The position numbers and the translations under genes are program-made. A DNA stretch of 64,000 bases, from assembly GCA_963585895.1 (NCBI GenBank), contig OY757947.1, positions 39,580,726 through 39,644,725 of the forward strand. The letters are read 5' to 3'. Source of the stretch: Sepioteuthis lessoniana. Taxonomy: Eukaryota; Mollusca; Cephalopoda; Myopsida; Loliginidae. Below the pieces are notes generated by a model. It ran no database searches and was not told the origin of the DNA. It saw nothing but the letters and a program-made list of their open reading frames with translations. Within the stretch, counting starts at the first letter, position 1. The number at the start of each line of letters is the position of its first letter. Below, one piece after another: positions 19,320 to 31,345 of this stretch.

Positions 19320-20880
19320 ATAAAAAAATAATTCTCAGATTAAGAAGCCTCATCTCAAAATGATTCCAATTAAAGACAATTATTTTATTGTCACTTTCTA
19401 CAATTACAACGATCATTACTTCTATTTTAGCTGTGGGTGCCGCTGCTATTTTTTTATGTTTCAGCGTTCTGTAACTTTATTGTTTATAAGTTGTTCCTGG
19501 TTTCTCGCCTCTGTTGGAAGATAATCTGTTGGAAGATAATCTATTAATTCTTATATTAACCACGTCCGGTATATGTGTGATTAATGATTTGGGGTGGCTG
19601 GAATTAACATTGATGTAAATGGATGTTTGGTTATCATTGCTAAATTGTTTAAAAGTATTGTTAGATAAATTAAAGGTAATACCAAGGAAATTAAATAATC
19701 TTAAAGTAAAATAATATTTTAATTTTAAATCCTAGTAACACGAAGTTCTTATAATCTTTTTTATGTATTTTCGAAGTTTTTGCAGCCATTACTATCTGGG
19801 ATGAAGATGAGGCTATAGGATACACATTTTTTCTAGTTTTAAAATAAGCAATAAAAACATACTTAAGAACATTCTAGAAATTTAGGATCAAAACCGCATT
19901 AGCATTTAAATTACATTTTTATATTTTTCAACCAATCAGCTAAAAACATAGAATAGAACATTCTAGAAAATTAGGATCGGAAGTGAACTAACAGAAAATA
20001 TTTAGGCTCAAAAATAAAATAGTAAAATACAAATATGATTGGTCAATAAATGTCTACGCGCCAAAATTTTAGGACGATTCTTTGATCCACCTGTTGGATA
20101 TAAATAACACAGAGTTTGGGAGCCATAGACACAAGACACAAGCTTACACACAAACGAAGACACAGATGAAGACAAGCCACTAAGCCAGTAAAGCAGTAGC
20201 CGATACTATGTCCGACAAATTTCTTTCCCTCCTCAACTAAAGTTCATGAACTCTCTTCAAATGGCCGAGAATTATATTCAAAAGAAAAACCCGACAAACT
20301 TTCTTTCATCTGTCGCCACAGTCATAAAACCCGCTATAAACTTAATGTCAGTAAGAACGACTTATTTACGGACTCTGTTAACATGAACATACACACATCT
20401 TTAAACAAATTTATTCTCTTCTTGTCAAACTTTATTTTCCAAAAGGCCATTTACACATCATGTATTTTATTTGTTTTCACATTCTGTTATATGCTTATTA
20501 AATTGTTTGTTGTTTAATGTTCGTTGTGTTCTATTCCATTTCTTTTGCGCGATTGTAAAGTTTTGTGTTGTATTTGTGGTGGGAATAATTTAGAGAGCAA
20601 TCTACCGAAATAACCAAATTACATACAACCCCCACAAGGCCGTCAGTTCAATATAAACCTAATTGCTTGAGGTCTCTTATCCTACCTAGAGTGTCTAATA
20701 TATAAAAACCTATCGAGTCAGCTATTTCTGTAGAGTCGTAAGCACCGATCGAATGTCAAAGTTATCCGTACAATTTCTAATCCAAGAAGACTTTCTAGAA
20801 GTTATCATAATTTCGATTTGCTCTTCTGTGATATTTATAAAGTTCTTAGCATGTTTTAAACTTTTTAATAATATAGTAAA
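19320..20880. other. Unassigned AT-rich region
   Basis: No known family recognised over 1.5 kb. A TATAAATAA-type box lies at 20098-20105, followed by CACAAGACACAAGC-type sequence and short frames. It could be an LTR or a host promoter; unresolved. Confidence 0.3.
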
Positions 20881-20948
20881 GGTGGTGGCCGTAGTCGAGG
20901 GCGACCAGAAGACTCCCTTTTCAATAGCTACTACACCGAGGTGTAGGA
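20881..20948 (-). mobile_element. SINE-C 3' fragment
   Basis: GTAGTCGAGGGCGACC to CACCGAGGTGTAGGAG, immediately followed by another SINE-C copy. Confidence 0.8.
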
Positions 20949-20957
20949 GATAATAAG

Positions 20958-21184
20958 TAAAGGTGGCGACCTTTAGTCGAGGGCGACCTGAAGGCTCTCT
21001 TTTCAATATCTAGATGTCGGGGGGGGCGCTACTCCTTTCCCTGGATTGCTCCTATTTACCCTTGATACGTACCTTATATTGCTGAGTGTTTAGCAAGGAG
21101 GTATCAAGTACCATTTTGAAAATCTTTGGTGTGACGCGACCTGGGATTGAACCCAGGTCTCCCGGTCCATTAGCGAACACTCAA
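20958..21184 (-). mobile_element. SINE-C, head truncated
   Basis: TAGTCGAGGGCGACCTGAAG, an 8-G run at 21019-21026, and B box CTGGGATTGAACCCAGG reversed. The left breakpoint of the 3,025-bp duplication lies in the G run. Confidence 0.85.
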
Positions 21185-21742
21185 TTTTTAATAATTAGTC
21201 TCTAGAAATAAAGGGGTAAAATTCAATAATATCAAACTGATTAAATTTGGTTTTACTTTTACATTTAACATTTCAAAACCATTTTATTGCACCAAATCAG
21301 TTTTTTCCAAAGGAAGATAAAGTATATGAAGTCTTTTTGTAAAAGTTTATTAAATATTATGTTTTTGAGCAAATCTTTGGAAACTAGGCCAAGTTCAGTC
21401 TTCGATGAACTTATTAATCAAGACTATTTATGGAAATTAGATTTTGCTCTTTGAATAAAATATAATCACTTTTTTTCCTTAATTTACCTATTCTGTCATT
21501 AATGTGCAGTTAGCCAGCAAATTTAGCTGTGTCGTTATTGATTTGTGACTGAGTATCCCTGTTGTCGCGTTTGTAAGTATCAGTAATTTTATTTGGTGGT
21601 TTCTATGATAATTGGAAGGGCTAATCTTACATATTTTTTTCGATTAGTCAGCTCTAACCCAAATCTTTTTTGATTTTTCAATGTTCTAAGTGTCTTCGTA
21701 AATTTTAGACAGAAAATTATTAAATTGTTTTCGAAATTTAAT

Positions 21743-21943
21743 ACCGGACATTGGCATGATGGTTAGAGTGTTCGCCAATGGCCCGGGAGACCTGGGTTCA
21801 GCTCCAGGTCGAGTCATACCAAAGACTCAAAAATTGTACTTAATGCCTCCTTGCTTAATACTCAGCATTATAAGCCAAGGATCAAGGGTAAAGTGGGTCA
21901 ATCCTGGGTAGGGAGTAGCGCCCTCCCCTACACGTTAGTGTAG
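21743..21943 (+). mobile_element. SINE-C, 5' part (split by solo LTR)
   Basis: Head GGCATGATGGTTAGAGTG, B box GGGTTCAGCTCC, body to CTACACGTTAGTGTAG. Continues at 22515 after the LTR. Confidence 0.85.
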
Positions 21944-22510
21944 TGTTACATCGTCAGATATGAATACGCGAAATGTACATATTCATACCGGTACGTAAAA
22001 CGTTCATAATGTCTATAACGCACATATATAAATAACATGGGAATCCCGAAACACGAAAAACACTTACGACTTCTCAGTTCAGGTACGAAACTTTTTATTA
22101 CCTTTGAGTTTAAAGGTTTTTCGACATAAGGAGAGAGATACAATCTTTCTATTCTGACTTTTCCATCTGCCCCAAACCACGTGCGACACCTGCCGCAAGG
22201 CCACTGGCCTAGCTTCGGCGAGCCCCGAAAGTCAACCGTCTTCCTCAGACCTAGAACTCAACTAACTGACTTTTCTCAAATCTCAGCCCACGCTTCCGGT
22301 GCGTGACATCACTCACATTCCTGGTCGCATCCTCTATCTGGGATTTTTATTGTGACATGTCTGAATGACACGTCCGCTTTGCGCCTGCGCGTGAACACCT
22401 ACGCTCATGTTTGCACCTAACTAACCCATGCACTGAACCGAAAGCTTCTCAGCCTAACTAAACCCAAAGGCAAGATATATAAAACGAAATCCCTCGGCCA
22501 TTATATTACA
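21944..22510 (-). mobile_element. Solo LTR fossil (copy 1)
   Basis: 567-bp solo LTR inside SINE-C. Both ends fit the TG..CA rule, and GTAG is duplicated at 21940-21943 and 22511-22514 (4-bp target site). On the minus strand an AATAAA-type signal lies in AGGTAATAAAAAGTTTC, which supports that orientation. Family unassigned (a Ty3/gypsy-type target-site length is plausible). Related to 51690-52362. Confidence 0.8.
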
Positions 22511-22514
22511 GTAG

Positions 22515-22560
22515 TAGCTATCGAAAAGGGAGCCCTCCAATATGGTCGCCAACTTTACTT
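22515..22560 (+). mobile_element. SINE-C, 3' part
   Basis: TAGCTATCGAAAAGGGAGCC and TGGTCGCCAACTTTAC complete the interrupted SINE-C. Confidence 0.8.
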
Positions 22561-22680
22561 TGTATTCAAAAGAGTCCAGAAGTTTGTCGTTCGGTGGGGG
22601 GGGGTCTCCTGGGATTTCATGTAGGATACATCCACTATTTTATCTATTTAAGATTAAAGTGAATGAATGTTGTACTATTT

Positions 22681-22975
22681 ACCAACCCCTCCGCTCGGGC
22701 AGGATATGACACAAGGTCAATTTTTAAGCGGAGTTTAACAGGTTTGAATTCAGAGTTTTCCTTCTCCTAGACTAGTTACCTCACCAAGGCTGAAGAACCT
22801 AGTCCGTCCTATTATTTACCCATAGCTGGAGGGAGAATAAGGGGGTTCATACCTTTCCCAAGGGTATTTGCCCGAAAGTGAACGTAATAGCGCGACTGGA
22901 GTACGAACTCGCGTACTACGATTCCGCAGTTCATCGCTTTAACCATTACACCACGAGGACACCCCCCCGAGGACA
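22681..22975 (-). mobile_element. Chimeric SINE: SINE-A 3' part on a SINE-B head
   Basis: Minus strand: SINE-B head (GTGGTGTAATGGTTAAAGCG, B box GAGTTCGTACTCC, CGCGCTATTACGTTCACTTT), the shared central domain CCCTTGGGAAAGGTATGAAC, then the SINE-A 3' half (CTAGTCTAGGAGAAGGAAAA to GCGGAGGGGTTGGTAAA). The switch falls in the domain common to both families. Confidence 0.88.
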
Positions 22976-23091
22976 GCAATTCCATATAATTGAAAAATTC
23001 AACAATCCATCATTTGGCTATTATGAATCTATTTTAGCTGGTAACTCGATGAGAGAAACCAGTTTCTGATCGCAATCACAGAAGAGAGAGA

Positions 23092-23095
<4 letters not shown>

Positions 23096-23124
<29 letters not shown>
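23096..23124. repeat. (TA)n
   Basis: AT run followed by (GA)n. Confidence 0.95.
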
Positions 23125-23127
<3 letters not shown>

Positions 23128-23275
23128 GAGAGAGAGAGAGAGAGAAGAGAAGAGAAATAGAAAGACGAGTCTGATGAGAGAGAGAGGGGGAGGAGAGAGA
23201 TGATCAGAATTAATATATATCCATAACATGCCAAATGAAACGATTAAAATATAGAAAAAAATATTGATATTAACC

Positions 23276-23515
23276 CTTCCGTGGCGTCGTGGTTAACGTG
23301 CTAGATTACGACATCGTAGTAAGCGAGATCGAACTCCAGTAGCGCTTTTGTGTTTACTTTCAGACGAATACGCTCGAGAAAGGCATGGACCCCTTATCCC
23401 CTCAGTTATGGGTTAAGTATTATCACTGCTGTTCTTCTACAGGGATGGCTTTGGCATTAAATAACCTACGAACGTTGACGTGCCAATAAACATAGAAATC
23501 AAACTAATTAATCCT
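23276..23515 (+). mobile_element. SINE-B, diverged
   Basis: Head CGTGGCGTCGTGGTTAACG, B box GAGATCGAACTCC, central domain GAGAAAGGCATGGACCCC, tail GGCTTTGGCATTAAATAACC. Confidence 0.8.
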
Positions 23516-23639
23516 TCCGATTTTGATAGGAAAACGTCTATAGGATTTACAGTCCTATATTTTTTAAATTGCCGCCGATGACCGTTTGGTACAAAAAATT
23601 TTAGAAAATAGGATCCATGATTCACTCGTCGGTAAATTA

Positions 23640-24043
23640 ATTAGTTTCGGGAACCTACTGGTCCGAGAAATCACGTGCCTTGTGCTTATAACTACGTCCG
23701 CGCATATGATTTTGTCCCGCGCAAAATAGATAGTGTTTGGAGCCGGTCATATGACATGGTTACTATATATACTCTACACTTTTAATAGCTAACTCTCTCA
23801 TTCTTCGCTTTGCCAGCTAGCGACACATAGCTCAAGATACGTATATAGTCTGCGACCTTTTTCCTTTCCTGTTCTGCTTTTCGGCTGGACTTGTTCCAGT
23901 CTCACGCACGAGAAAGATCTCACACATTTCGTGAAATCCTGAAAGAGACAAACGATCAACATGGGCGAAAATACGACCTTCTAAAATACATAGCCCTTTT
24001 CCTGTGTATTGATACTTCGCGTGAAATTCTCTGTCAACATACA
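23640..24043 (+). promoter_or_regulatory. Promoter-like block of unknown origin
   Basis: Mixed-GC sequence with a TATATATACTC box at 23763, CACGTGCC at 23676 and CpG-rich GTCCGCGCAT. It may be part of an unrecognised LTR. No ORF of note. Confidence 0.3.
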
Positions 24044-24209
24044 GGGGGGGGCGCTACTCCTTTCCCTGGATTGCTCCTATTTACCCTTGATACGTACCTT
24101 ATATTGCTGAGTGTTTAGCAAGGAGGTATCAAGTACCATTTTGAAAATCTTTGGTGTGACGCGACCTGGGATTGAACCCAGGTCTCCCGGTCCATTAGCG
24201 AACACTCAA
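24044..24209 (-). mobile_element. SINE-C fragment (duplicate)
   Basis: Copy of 21019-21184. Confidence 0.85.
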
Positions 24210-24767
24210 TTTTTAATAATTAGTCTCTAGAAATAAAGGGGTAAAATTCAATAATATCAAACTGATTAAATTTGGTTTTACTTTTACATTTAACATTTCA
24301 AAACCATTTTATTGCACCAAATCAGTTTTTTCCAAAGGAAGATAAAGTATATGAAGTCTTTTTGTAAAAGTTTATTAAATATTATGTTTTTGAGCAAATC
24401 TTTGGAAACTAGGCCAAGTTCAGTCTTCGATGAACTTATTAATCAAGACTATTTATGGAAATTAGATTTTGCTCTTTGAATAAAATATAATCACTTTTTT
24501 TCCTTAATTTACCTATTCTGTCATTAATGTGCAGTTAGCCAGCAAATTTAGCTGTGTCGTTATTGATTTGTGACTGAGTATCCCTGTTGTCGCGTTTGTA
24601 AGTATCAGTAATTTTATTTGGTGGTTTCTATGATAATTGGAAGGGCTAATCTTACATATTTTTTTCGATTAGTCAGCTCTAACCCAAATCTTTTTTGATT
24701 TTTCAATGTTCTAAGTGTCTTCGTAAATTTTAGACAGAAAATTATTAAATTGTTTTCGAAATTTAAT

Positions 24768-24968
24768 ACCGGACATTGGCATGATGGTTAGAGTGTTCGC
24801 CAATGGCCCGGGAGACCTGGGTTCAGCTCCAGGTCGAGTCATACCAAAGACTCAAAAATTGTACTTAATGCCTCCTTGCTTAATACTCAGCATTATAAGC
24901 CAAGGATCAAGGGTAAAGTGGGTCAATCCTGGGTAGGGAGTAGCGCCCTCCCCTACACGTTAGTGTAG
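24768..24968 (+). mobile_element. SINE-C, 5' part (duplicate)
   Basis: Copy of 21743-21943; resumes at 25540-25585 after the LTR. Confidence 0.85.
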
Positions 24969-25535
24969 TGTTACATCGTCAGATATGAATACGCGAAATG
25001 TACATATTCATACCGGTACGTAAAACGTTCATAATGTCTATAACGCACATATATAAATAACATGGGAATCCCGAAACACGAAAAACACTTACGACTTCTC
25101 AGTTCAGGTACGAAACTTTTTATTACCTTTGAGTTTAAAGGTTTTTCGACATAAGGAGAGAGATACAATCTTTCTATTCTGACTTTTCCATCTGCCCCAA
25201 ACCACGTGCGACACCTGCCGCAAGGCCACTGGCCTAGCTTCGGCGAGCCCCGAAAGTCAACCGTCTTCCTCAGACCTAGAACTCAACTAACTGACTTTTC
25301 TCAAATCTCAGCCCACGCTTCCGGTGCGTGACATCACTCACATTCCTGGTCGCATCCTCTATCTGGGATTTTTATTGTGACATGTCTGAATGACACGTCC
25401 GCTTTGCGCCTGCGCGTGAACACCTACGCTCATGTTTGCACCTAACTAACCCATGCACTGAACCGAAAGCTTCTCAGCCTAACTAAACCCAAAGGCAAGA
25501 TATATAAAACGAAATCCCTCGGCCATTATATTACA
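24969..25535 (-). mobile_element. Solo LTR fossil (duplicate)
   Basis: Copy of 21944-22510 carried by the tandem duplication, with the same GTAG flanks. It is not an independent insertion. Confidence 0.8.
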
Positions 25536-25705
25536 GTAGTAGCTATCGAAAAGGGAGCCCTCCAATATGGTCGCCAACTTTACTTTGTATTCAAAAGAGT
25601 CCAGAAGTTTGTCGTTCGGTGGGGGGGGGTCTCCTGGGATTTCATGTAGGATACATCCACTATTTTATCTATTTAAGATTAAAGTGAATGAATGTTGTAC
25701 TATTT

Positions 25706-26000
25706 ACCAACCCCTCCGCTCGGGCAGGATATGACACAAGGTCAATTTTTAAGCGGAGTTTAACAGGTTTGAATTCAGAGTTTTCCTTCTCCTAGACTAG
25801 TTACCTCACCAAGGCTGAAGAACCTAGTCCGTCCTATTATTTACCCATAGCTGGAGGGAGAATAAGGGGGTTCATACCTTTCCCAAGGGTATTTGCCCGA
25901 AAGTGAACGTAATAGCGCGACTGGAGTACGAACTCGCGTACTACGATTCCGCAGTTCATCGCTTTAACCATTACACCACGAGGACACCCCCCCGAGGACA
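25706..26000 (-). mobile_element. Chimeric SINE-A/B (duplicate)
   Basis: Copy of 22681-22975. Confidence 0.88.
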
Positions 26001-26116
26001 GCAATTCCATATAATTGAAAAATTCAACAATCCATCATTTGGCTATTATGAATCTATTTTAGCTGGTAACTCGATGAGAGAAACCAGTTTCTGATCGCAA
26101 TCACAGAAGAGAGAGA

Positions 26117-26152
<36 letters not shown>

Positions 26153-26300
26153 GAGAGAGAGAGAGAGAGAAGAGAAGAGAAATAGAAAGACGAGTCTGAT
26201 GAGAGAGAGAGGGGGAGGAGAGAGATGATCAGAATTAATATATATCCATAACATGCCAAATGAAACGATTAAAATATAGAAAAAAATATTGATATTAACC

Positions 26301-26540
26301 CTTCCGTGGCGTCGTGGTTAACGTGCTAGATTACGACATCGTAGTAAGCGAGATCGAACTCCAGTAGCGCTTTTGTGTTTACTTTCAGACGAATACGCTC
26401 GAGAAAGGCATGGACCCCTTATCCCCTCAGTTATGGGTTAAGTATTATCACTGCTGTTCTTCTACAGGGATGGCTTTGGCATTAAATAACCTACGAACGT
26501 TGACGTGCCAATAAACATAGAAATCAAACTAATTAATCCT
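26301..26540 (+). mobile_element. SINE-B (duplicate)
   Basis: Copy of 23276-23515. Confidence 0.8.
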
Positions 26541-27227
26541 TCCGATTTTGATAGGAAAACGTCTATAGGATTTACAGTCCTATATTTTTTAAATTGCCGC
26601 CGATGACCGTTTGGTACAAAAAATTTTAGAAAATAGGATCCATGATTCACTCGTCGGTAAATTAATTAGTTTCGGGAACCTACTGGTCCGAGAAATCACG
26701 TGCCTTGTGCTTATAACTACGTCCGCGCATATGATTTTGTCCCGCGCAAAATAGATAGTGTTTGGAGCCGGTCATATGACATGGTTACTATATATACTCT
26801 ACACTTTTAATAGCTAACTCTCTCATTCTTCGCTTTGCCAGCTAGCGACACATAGCTCAAGATACGTATATAGTCTGCGACCTTTTTCCTTTCCTGTTCT
26901 GCTTTTCGGCTGGACTTGTTCCAGTCTCACGCACGAGAAAGATCTCACACATTTCGTGAAATCCTGAAAGAGACAAACGATCAACATGGGCGAAAATACG
27001 ACCTTCTAAAATACATAGCCCTTTTCCTGTGTATTGATACTTCGCGTGAAATTCTCTGTCAACATACAGGACACTTTTAATATTTTGTCTTCTCGTATAC
27101 AACAAGATTATAATACATAAACGTAAGTAAGAATTCTGACATTCTTACCCTTTGTTCCTAAACAAAATACTAATTCACAGTAATATTCGTGTTAGTCTCA
27201 CACACACACACACACACACACATATAT

Positions 27228-27885
27228 TTAAGGTTGTTTGTTTGTCAGGGTTTCATGGCATATCAACCTTTGTTGGTTATTTAATGCCAAATCCATTTAT
27301 ATACAAATAATCAAACAATTCTGTTTAGCACGAGTACACAGTTTAATCGTCAAAAACATTTATATTTCAAACAATTCTGCTTAGTCAAACAGTTCTAATT
27401 CAGTCAATTCAATTTAGTATAAGTATAGATTTTGTTTACACACAGTTAAATGTCAAAACAGTTCAATATATAACATTTAAGTTTAGTGTAAATACAGTTT
27501 CAATGTTAAAAACAGTTCCATTTCAAACAATTCAGTTTAGCATAAGTACGCAGTTTAGATGTAAGAACACAGTTTAATTGTCAAAAACATTTCTATTTCA
27601 GGCTATTCAGTTCGGTCAAACTGTTCCAATTCAGTTTAGTATTAGTATGCAGTTTAGTTCTATTTAACCCATAGATAGGGCCCAATCAGGTAATACCATT
27701 CCGGGTCAGAGTGGACCTGTGAGCAATGGCAATGAAGGGGTGCTCCGCATTCCCCAAAGTATCACTGGAACCTCACCATTTGATCTTTTAGTGTCATATC
27801 TACGACATTCGTTGGGGGGGGGTCTTACCCCTCTGCAGAGAAGCAGTCGGTGGTTTCTACAGCCCCAGCTAACTGGGCAATACAC
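27228..27885 (-). repeat. D element, near full length
   Basis: (TTTG)n, tail GGCATATCAACCTTTGTTGG, several subrepeats, start block CTATTTAACCCATAGATAGG, ending CCCCAGCTAACTGGGCAA. Confidence 0.8.
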
Positions 27886-27889
27886 AGAG

Positions 27890-28067
27890 TTGATATCAAA
27901 ACAGTTTTATTTCAGATAATTCAGTTTAGCATAAGTACACAGTTAAGATGTCAAAACAGTTTTATTTCAAGCAATTCAGTTTAGCATAAACACGCCGCCC
28001 AAATACAAAATCAGGAACCTCAAGAAACCACGGTTTAGTTCTATTTAACCCATAGATAGAACCCTTA
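27890..28067 (-). repeat. D element, left part (split by SINE-A)
   Basis: Subrepeats and AACCCATAGATAGAACCC. Interrupted at CTTATCA by a SINE-A. Confidence 0.75.
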
Positions 28068-28309
28068 TCACACGAGTTCAAATCCTGGACTGATTGCATT
28101 TCACATAGCACTAATACACTTCGGAAAGGTATGAATCCAATTATTCTCCCTCCAGCTATGGGTAAATAGTAGGGCAGACTGGGTTCTTCAGCCTTGGGGA
28201 GGCAGCTAGTCTAGGAGAAGGAAAACTCTGAATCCAAACCTGTTAAACTCCGCTTAAAAAAATTGACCTTGTGTCATATCCTGCTCGAGCGGAGGGGTTG
28301 GGTAAATAT
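28068..28309 (+). mobile_element. SINE-A inserted in D
   Basis: Starts at the B box (CACGAGTTCAAATCCTGG) and runs to GGGTTGGGTAAATATGA. The host D sequence is duplicated over ATCA only. Confidence 0.85.
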
Positions 28310-28513
28310 GATCAGGTGCTACCCCTCCGGGCCAGAGTGAACGAGGGAGCGATGGATATTGAAGAGGTACTCTGCATTTCATACAGCTCCAACATTACTG
28401 GAACCTCACCATCTGATTGTTTAGTGTCATATGCAGGATACTCGTTGCGGGTTTCTTACTCCTCTGCAGAGAAGCAGTTGGTGTATTCTATAGCCCCAGC
28501 CGACTGGGCAAAA
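28310..28513 (-). repeat. D element, right part
   Basis: TCAGGTGCTACCCCTCCGGG to CCCCAGCCGACTGGGCAA. Confidence 0.8.
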
Positions 28514-28689
28514 CATTAATTGTAATGATAAAAAACTAAGCATATGAAAAGAAAGGTACTCTTTTTTAACGTCCCTTTCAGTAAACTTTCTGATATTGAT
28601 ATTGGCAAATACTTCCTTAAGTCAATAGATAGACATTTCCACTTGGAAAACCCATTGAATAATTTTTTTAAATAGGAACACAGTAAAAC

Positions 28690-28830
28690 ATACAGCTCCA
28701 GCATTACTGGAACCTCACCATCAGATTGTTTAGTGTCCTATCTAGGACATTCGTTGGTGGTGGTGGAGTCTTACCCCTCTGCAGAGAAGTAGCCGGTGTA
28801 TTATTCTACAGCCCCAACCGACTGGGTAAG
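28690..28830 (-). repeat. D element fragment
   Basis: TACAGCTCCAGCATTACTGG to CCCAACCGACTGGGTAA, start block only. Confidence 0.75.
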
Positions 28831-29092
28831 CGTATATTTAACAAACTATATTCGAACATTCATACTGTCTTTGTAATGTTTCCTTTTTTACTTGTTGATA
28901 TATAAATGTATTTTTAGTTTGTATTGCCTTGTGAATATTCTTTTGTCTACGTCGTTTATATTGTTTGTAAGTAACAACACACTCCCACACACCGACTGTT
29001 TTTTCTATCAATAACGATGTAAGGACGTTTGTAATCCAAGTCTAAAAAAGAAGGTGTCAAGAAATTTTTTAAAAGATCGATATCAAATAGAG

Positions 29093-29345
29093 GGTCCATT
29101 GGCCAAGTGGGCAGAGTGTTTGCTAATGATCCGGGAGACATGGGTTCAATCCCAGATCGCGTCATACCAAAGACTTTTAAAATGGTACTTGATGCTTCCT
29201 TTCTTAACACTCAGCAATATAAGGTACGTATCAAGGGTAAAGTGGAGCAATCCAAGGAAAGGAGTAACGCCCTCCCCAACACCTCGGTGTCGTAGCTATA
29301 GAAAAGGGAGCCTTCTGGTCGCCCTCGACTAAGGGAGACAACTTT
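29093..29345 (+). mobile_element. SINE-C, full length
   Basis: Head CCATTGGCCAAGTGGGCAGA, B box GGGTTCAATCCC, body and end CTTCTGGTCGCCCTCGACTA. Confidence 0.88.
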
Positions 29346-29795
29346 ACTCTTGTTGGGCTAAATATTATGACCAACTGCAGGCATGACTTATCTCACCTCC
29401 TACATGCAAGAGGAAGCGACGATACCCGTCGGAAATTAATTTTCTACTTTTAGAAAACTACCGACCATTGAACAAAGCGAACGTCATCTAAAAAATGGGG
29501 AAGGAATAAATAAGCTAAAAACGGTCTTGCTCGATTGAAAAGGGGAATTTTATTTACACTTATCACCGCAAAGGAAGTAAAAATAAAATAAAATAAAATA
29601 GACAAAAGAGTTTTCCTTTGCATGAAATTCCTCATGCGTTACGTTGCCAAATAAAATTTAGGGCGCCGAGTACCAAAAATACCAAAATATACAAAAATAT
29701 GGGTAGAAAAAAAAAAAAAAAAGGGGGAAGAAAGTGCACTTACAGTTATGAAAGGGTGAAGTAAAAAAAAAAAAAACAATTCTTTAAAATATATA

Positions 29796-30440
29796 TTGTC
29801 TCACGCAGGAGAGATAGAAAAAAACAGTTCAGTAGCACTCAAAAAAATATCCGTTCAAGGTCTCTGTCTCTCGCTAAGAACGCAACTCCAGGAAGAAAAT
29901 TACGGATGGTATTCAAGTTTCTCGTCTTTCTCGTCAAAGACAATGCTCCTTGAAATTTTCACGGGTACGTCGCTGTTGTTTTACTTTCTGGAGGGCGCAG
30001 ATAGTCCGCGCCGAAAGCTCATACAATATGCAGCTTGGGTGTCCTCGCGTCAGGAATTATTGCTGCTCCTTTTCTCGCCAAAAGGTATTCGCTGGTACCT
30101 CGTGTGTAGTTGTCAGGTTCGAGAAGTATCAGTAACCAAATTCTATGGCCTGAAAGCAGTTAATACGTCCTGCTCCTTTCTCGTCAAAGGTATTCACTGG
30201 AACCGGCCAAAGTCCATACACAAGCTGCTCGGGTGTTTTTAGTCAGCGCTAAGGATGGACAATCTGTCGGTAGCTTGCCAGAATTATTGGGACGTCTTGT
30301 CGCTTCGAGTGCCTGATCCAAAAAGGACCCGATTCAGAGAACACGTGACCAAATCCAACTTTCGGAGCCAGCCACATAGGCCCCTTTCTATTTCCGTTTA
30401 TTTTCGTAGCAAGATTCGAAACCAGAGACATTGAAAGGCA
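29796..30440. other. Single-copy, GC-richer block with internal repeats
   Basis: Less AT-rich than its surroundings and matching no family seen elsewhere in the window. A 148-codon frame (29796-30242, +) shows no recognisable domain. A 35-40 bp phrase (CTGCTCC, TTTCTCG, CAAA, GGTATTC, CTGG) occurs at 30070-30098 and 30169-30200, with a shorter echo near 29920. More likely a degenerate repeat or regulatory block than a gene. Confidence 0.35.
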
Positions 30441-30861
30441 GACAAAAAATAGGCATTAAAAATACCATACATTTTTCCTTGATAAAAAAATTTCCAACAT
30501 ACCCTTTCCCATTTTTATTTTGTTTAGATGTCTATTAAAACTTTCTTTTAGTGTTTAAGAAAACAGAATGAGCCAAATTAACTCCCTTCCTTCCAATAAA
30601 TGAAAGTTTTCGGCTAATTTGACCCTTGTAATTCCAAAAGAGCAGATAAAGGTCAAAGGTGACGCCCATTGTATCGGTGACGCCTACCGTTATTGAATAA
30701 CGCGTCACAGCTAATCGAAAGTTAAATTAGTCAACGAAAATAATTACTGTTTAAGCAAGGCGGTGTGGGTGCGTCTGACCACTTGGATCAGTTGTAGAAA
30801 GCCGCTTCTTATTGACAGAGAGGTTAATCTGTTTGGAGGGTCATGAGCAGAAAGTAAGATC

Positions 30862-30862
<1 letters not shown>

Positions 30863-30898
<36 letters not shown>

Positions 30899-31159
30899 GA
30901 CAAAAAGAGTTGGGTTAGAAAAAGGATGAACGTGAGAGAGAGAAGAAAAAAGACGGAAAAAGATGAAAAAAGAAAAGGGGAGAGAGAGAGAGAGAGAGGA
31001 AGAAATAACGAAAAATGGTGAGAAAAAAAAGTTCAGATAGAGAGAGAGAGGGGGGAGGGAAGAAAAATAAGATGAAAGAAAAAGATGAACAACGAGAGAG
31101 AAAGAGAGAGAGAGTGAGAGAGAGAGGGGACGAAAAAAGGGAAAAATGTGAAAAAAAGG

Positions 31160-31197
<38 letters not shown>

Positions 31198-31345
31198 GAG
31201 AAAGAGGGAGAGATCAGAGAGAAAGAGGAAGAATAGAGGAAAAAAAGTGAGTAAAAAGAAGCAAGGGAGAGAGGGGTAAGAAAAATAGGATGAGAAAAAG
31301 GGATGCACAACGAGAGAGAGAGAGAGAGAGAGACGATGTAGAAAA
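30863..31345. repeat. Purine (GA)n array
   Basis: About 480 bp of imperfect GA/GAAA repeats. All long frames here are low-complexity. Confidence 0.93.

Larger units (their letters stand above)
21019..24043. repeat. 3,025-bp tandem duplication, copy 1
   Basis: Repeated at 24044-27068 with a constant offset of 3,025 bp. Landmarks checked along the unit match without indels, including the 9-G run at 22596 and 25621 and the (TA)n run. It contains a SINE-C piece, a SINE-C split by a solo LTR, a SINE-A/B chimera, a SINE-B and a promoter-like block. Confidence 0.95.
24044..27068. repeat. 3,025-bp tandem duplication, copy 2
   Basis: Second copy. The junction is ACATACA|GGGGGGGG; after copy 2 the flank reads ACATACA|GGACAC, so only GG is shared at the breakpoint. 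Its contents repeat copy 1 with +3,025 offsets and are listed below. Confidence 0.95.

Noticed and set aside
24044-27068. Independent second insertions of the solo LTR and SINEs
   Set aside because: All sit at the same +3,025 offset with identical flanks, so they were copied by the tandem duplication.
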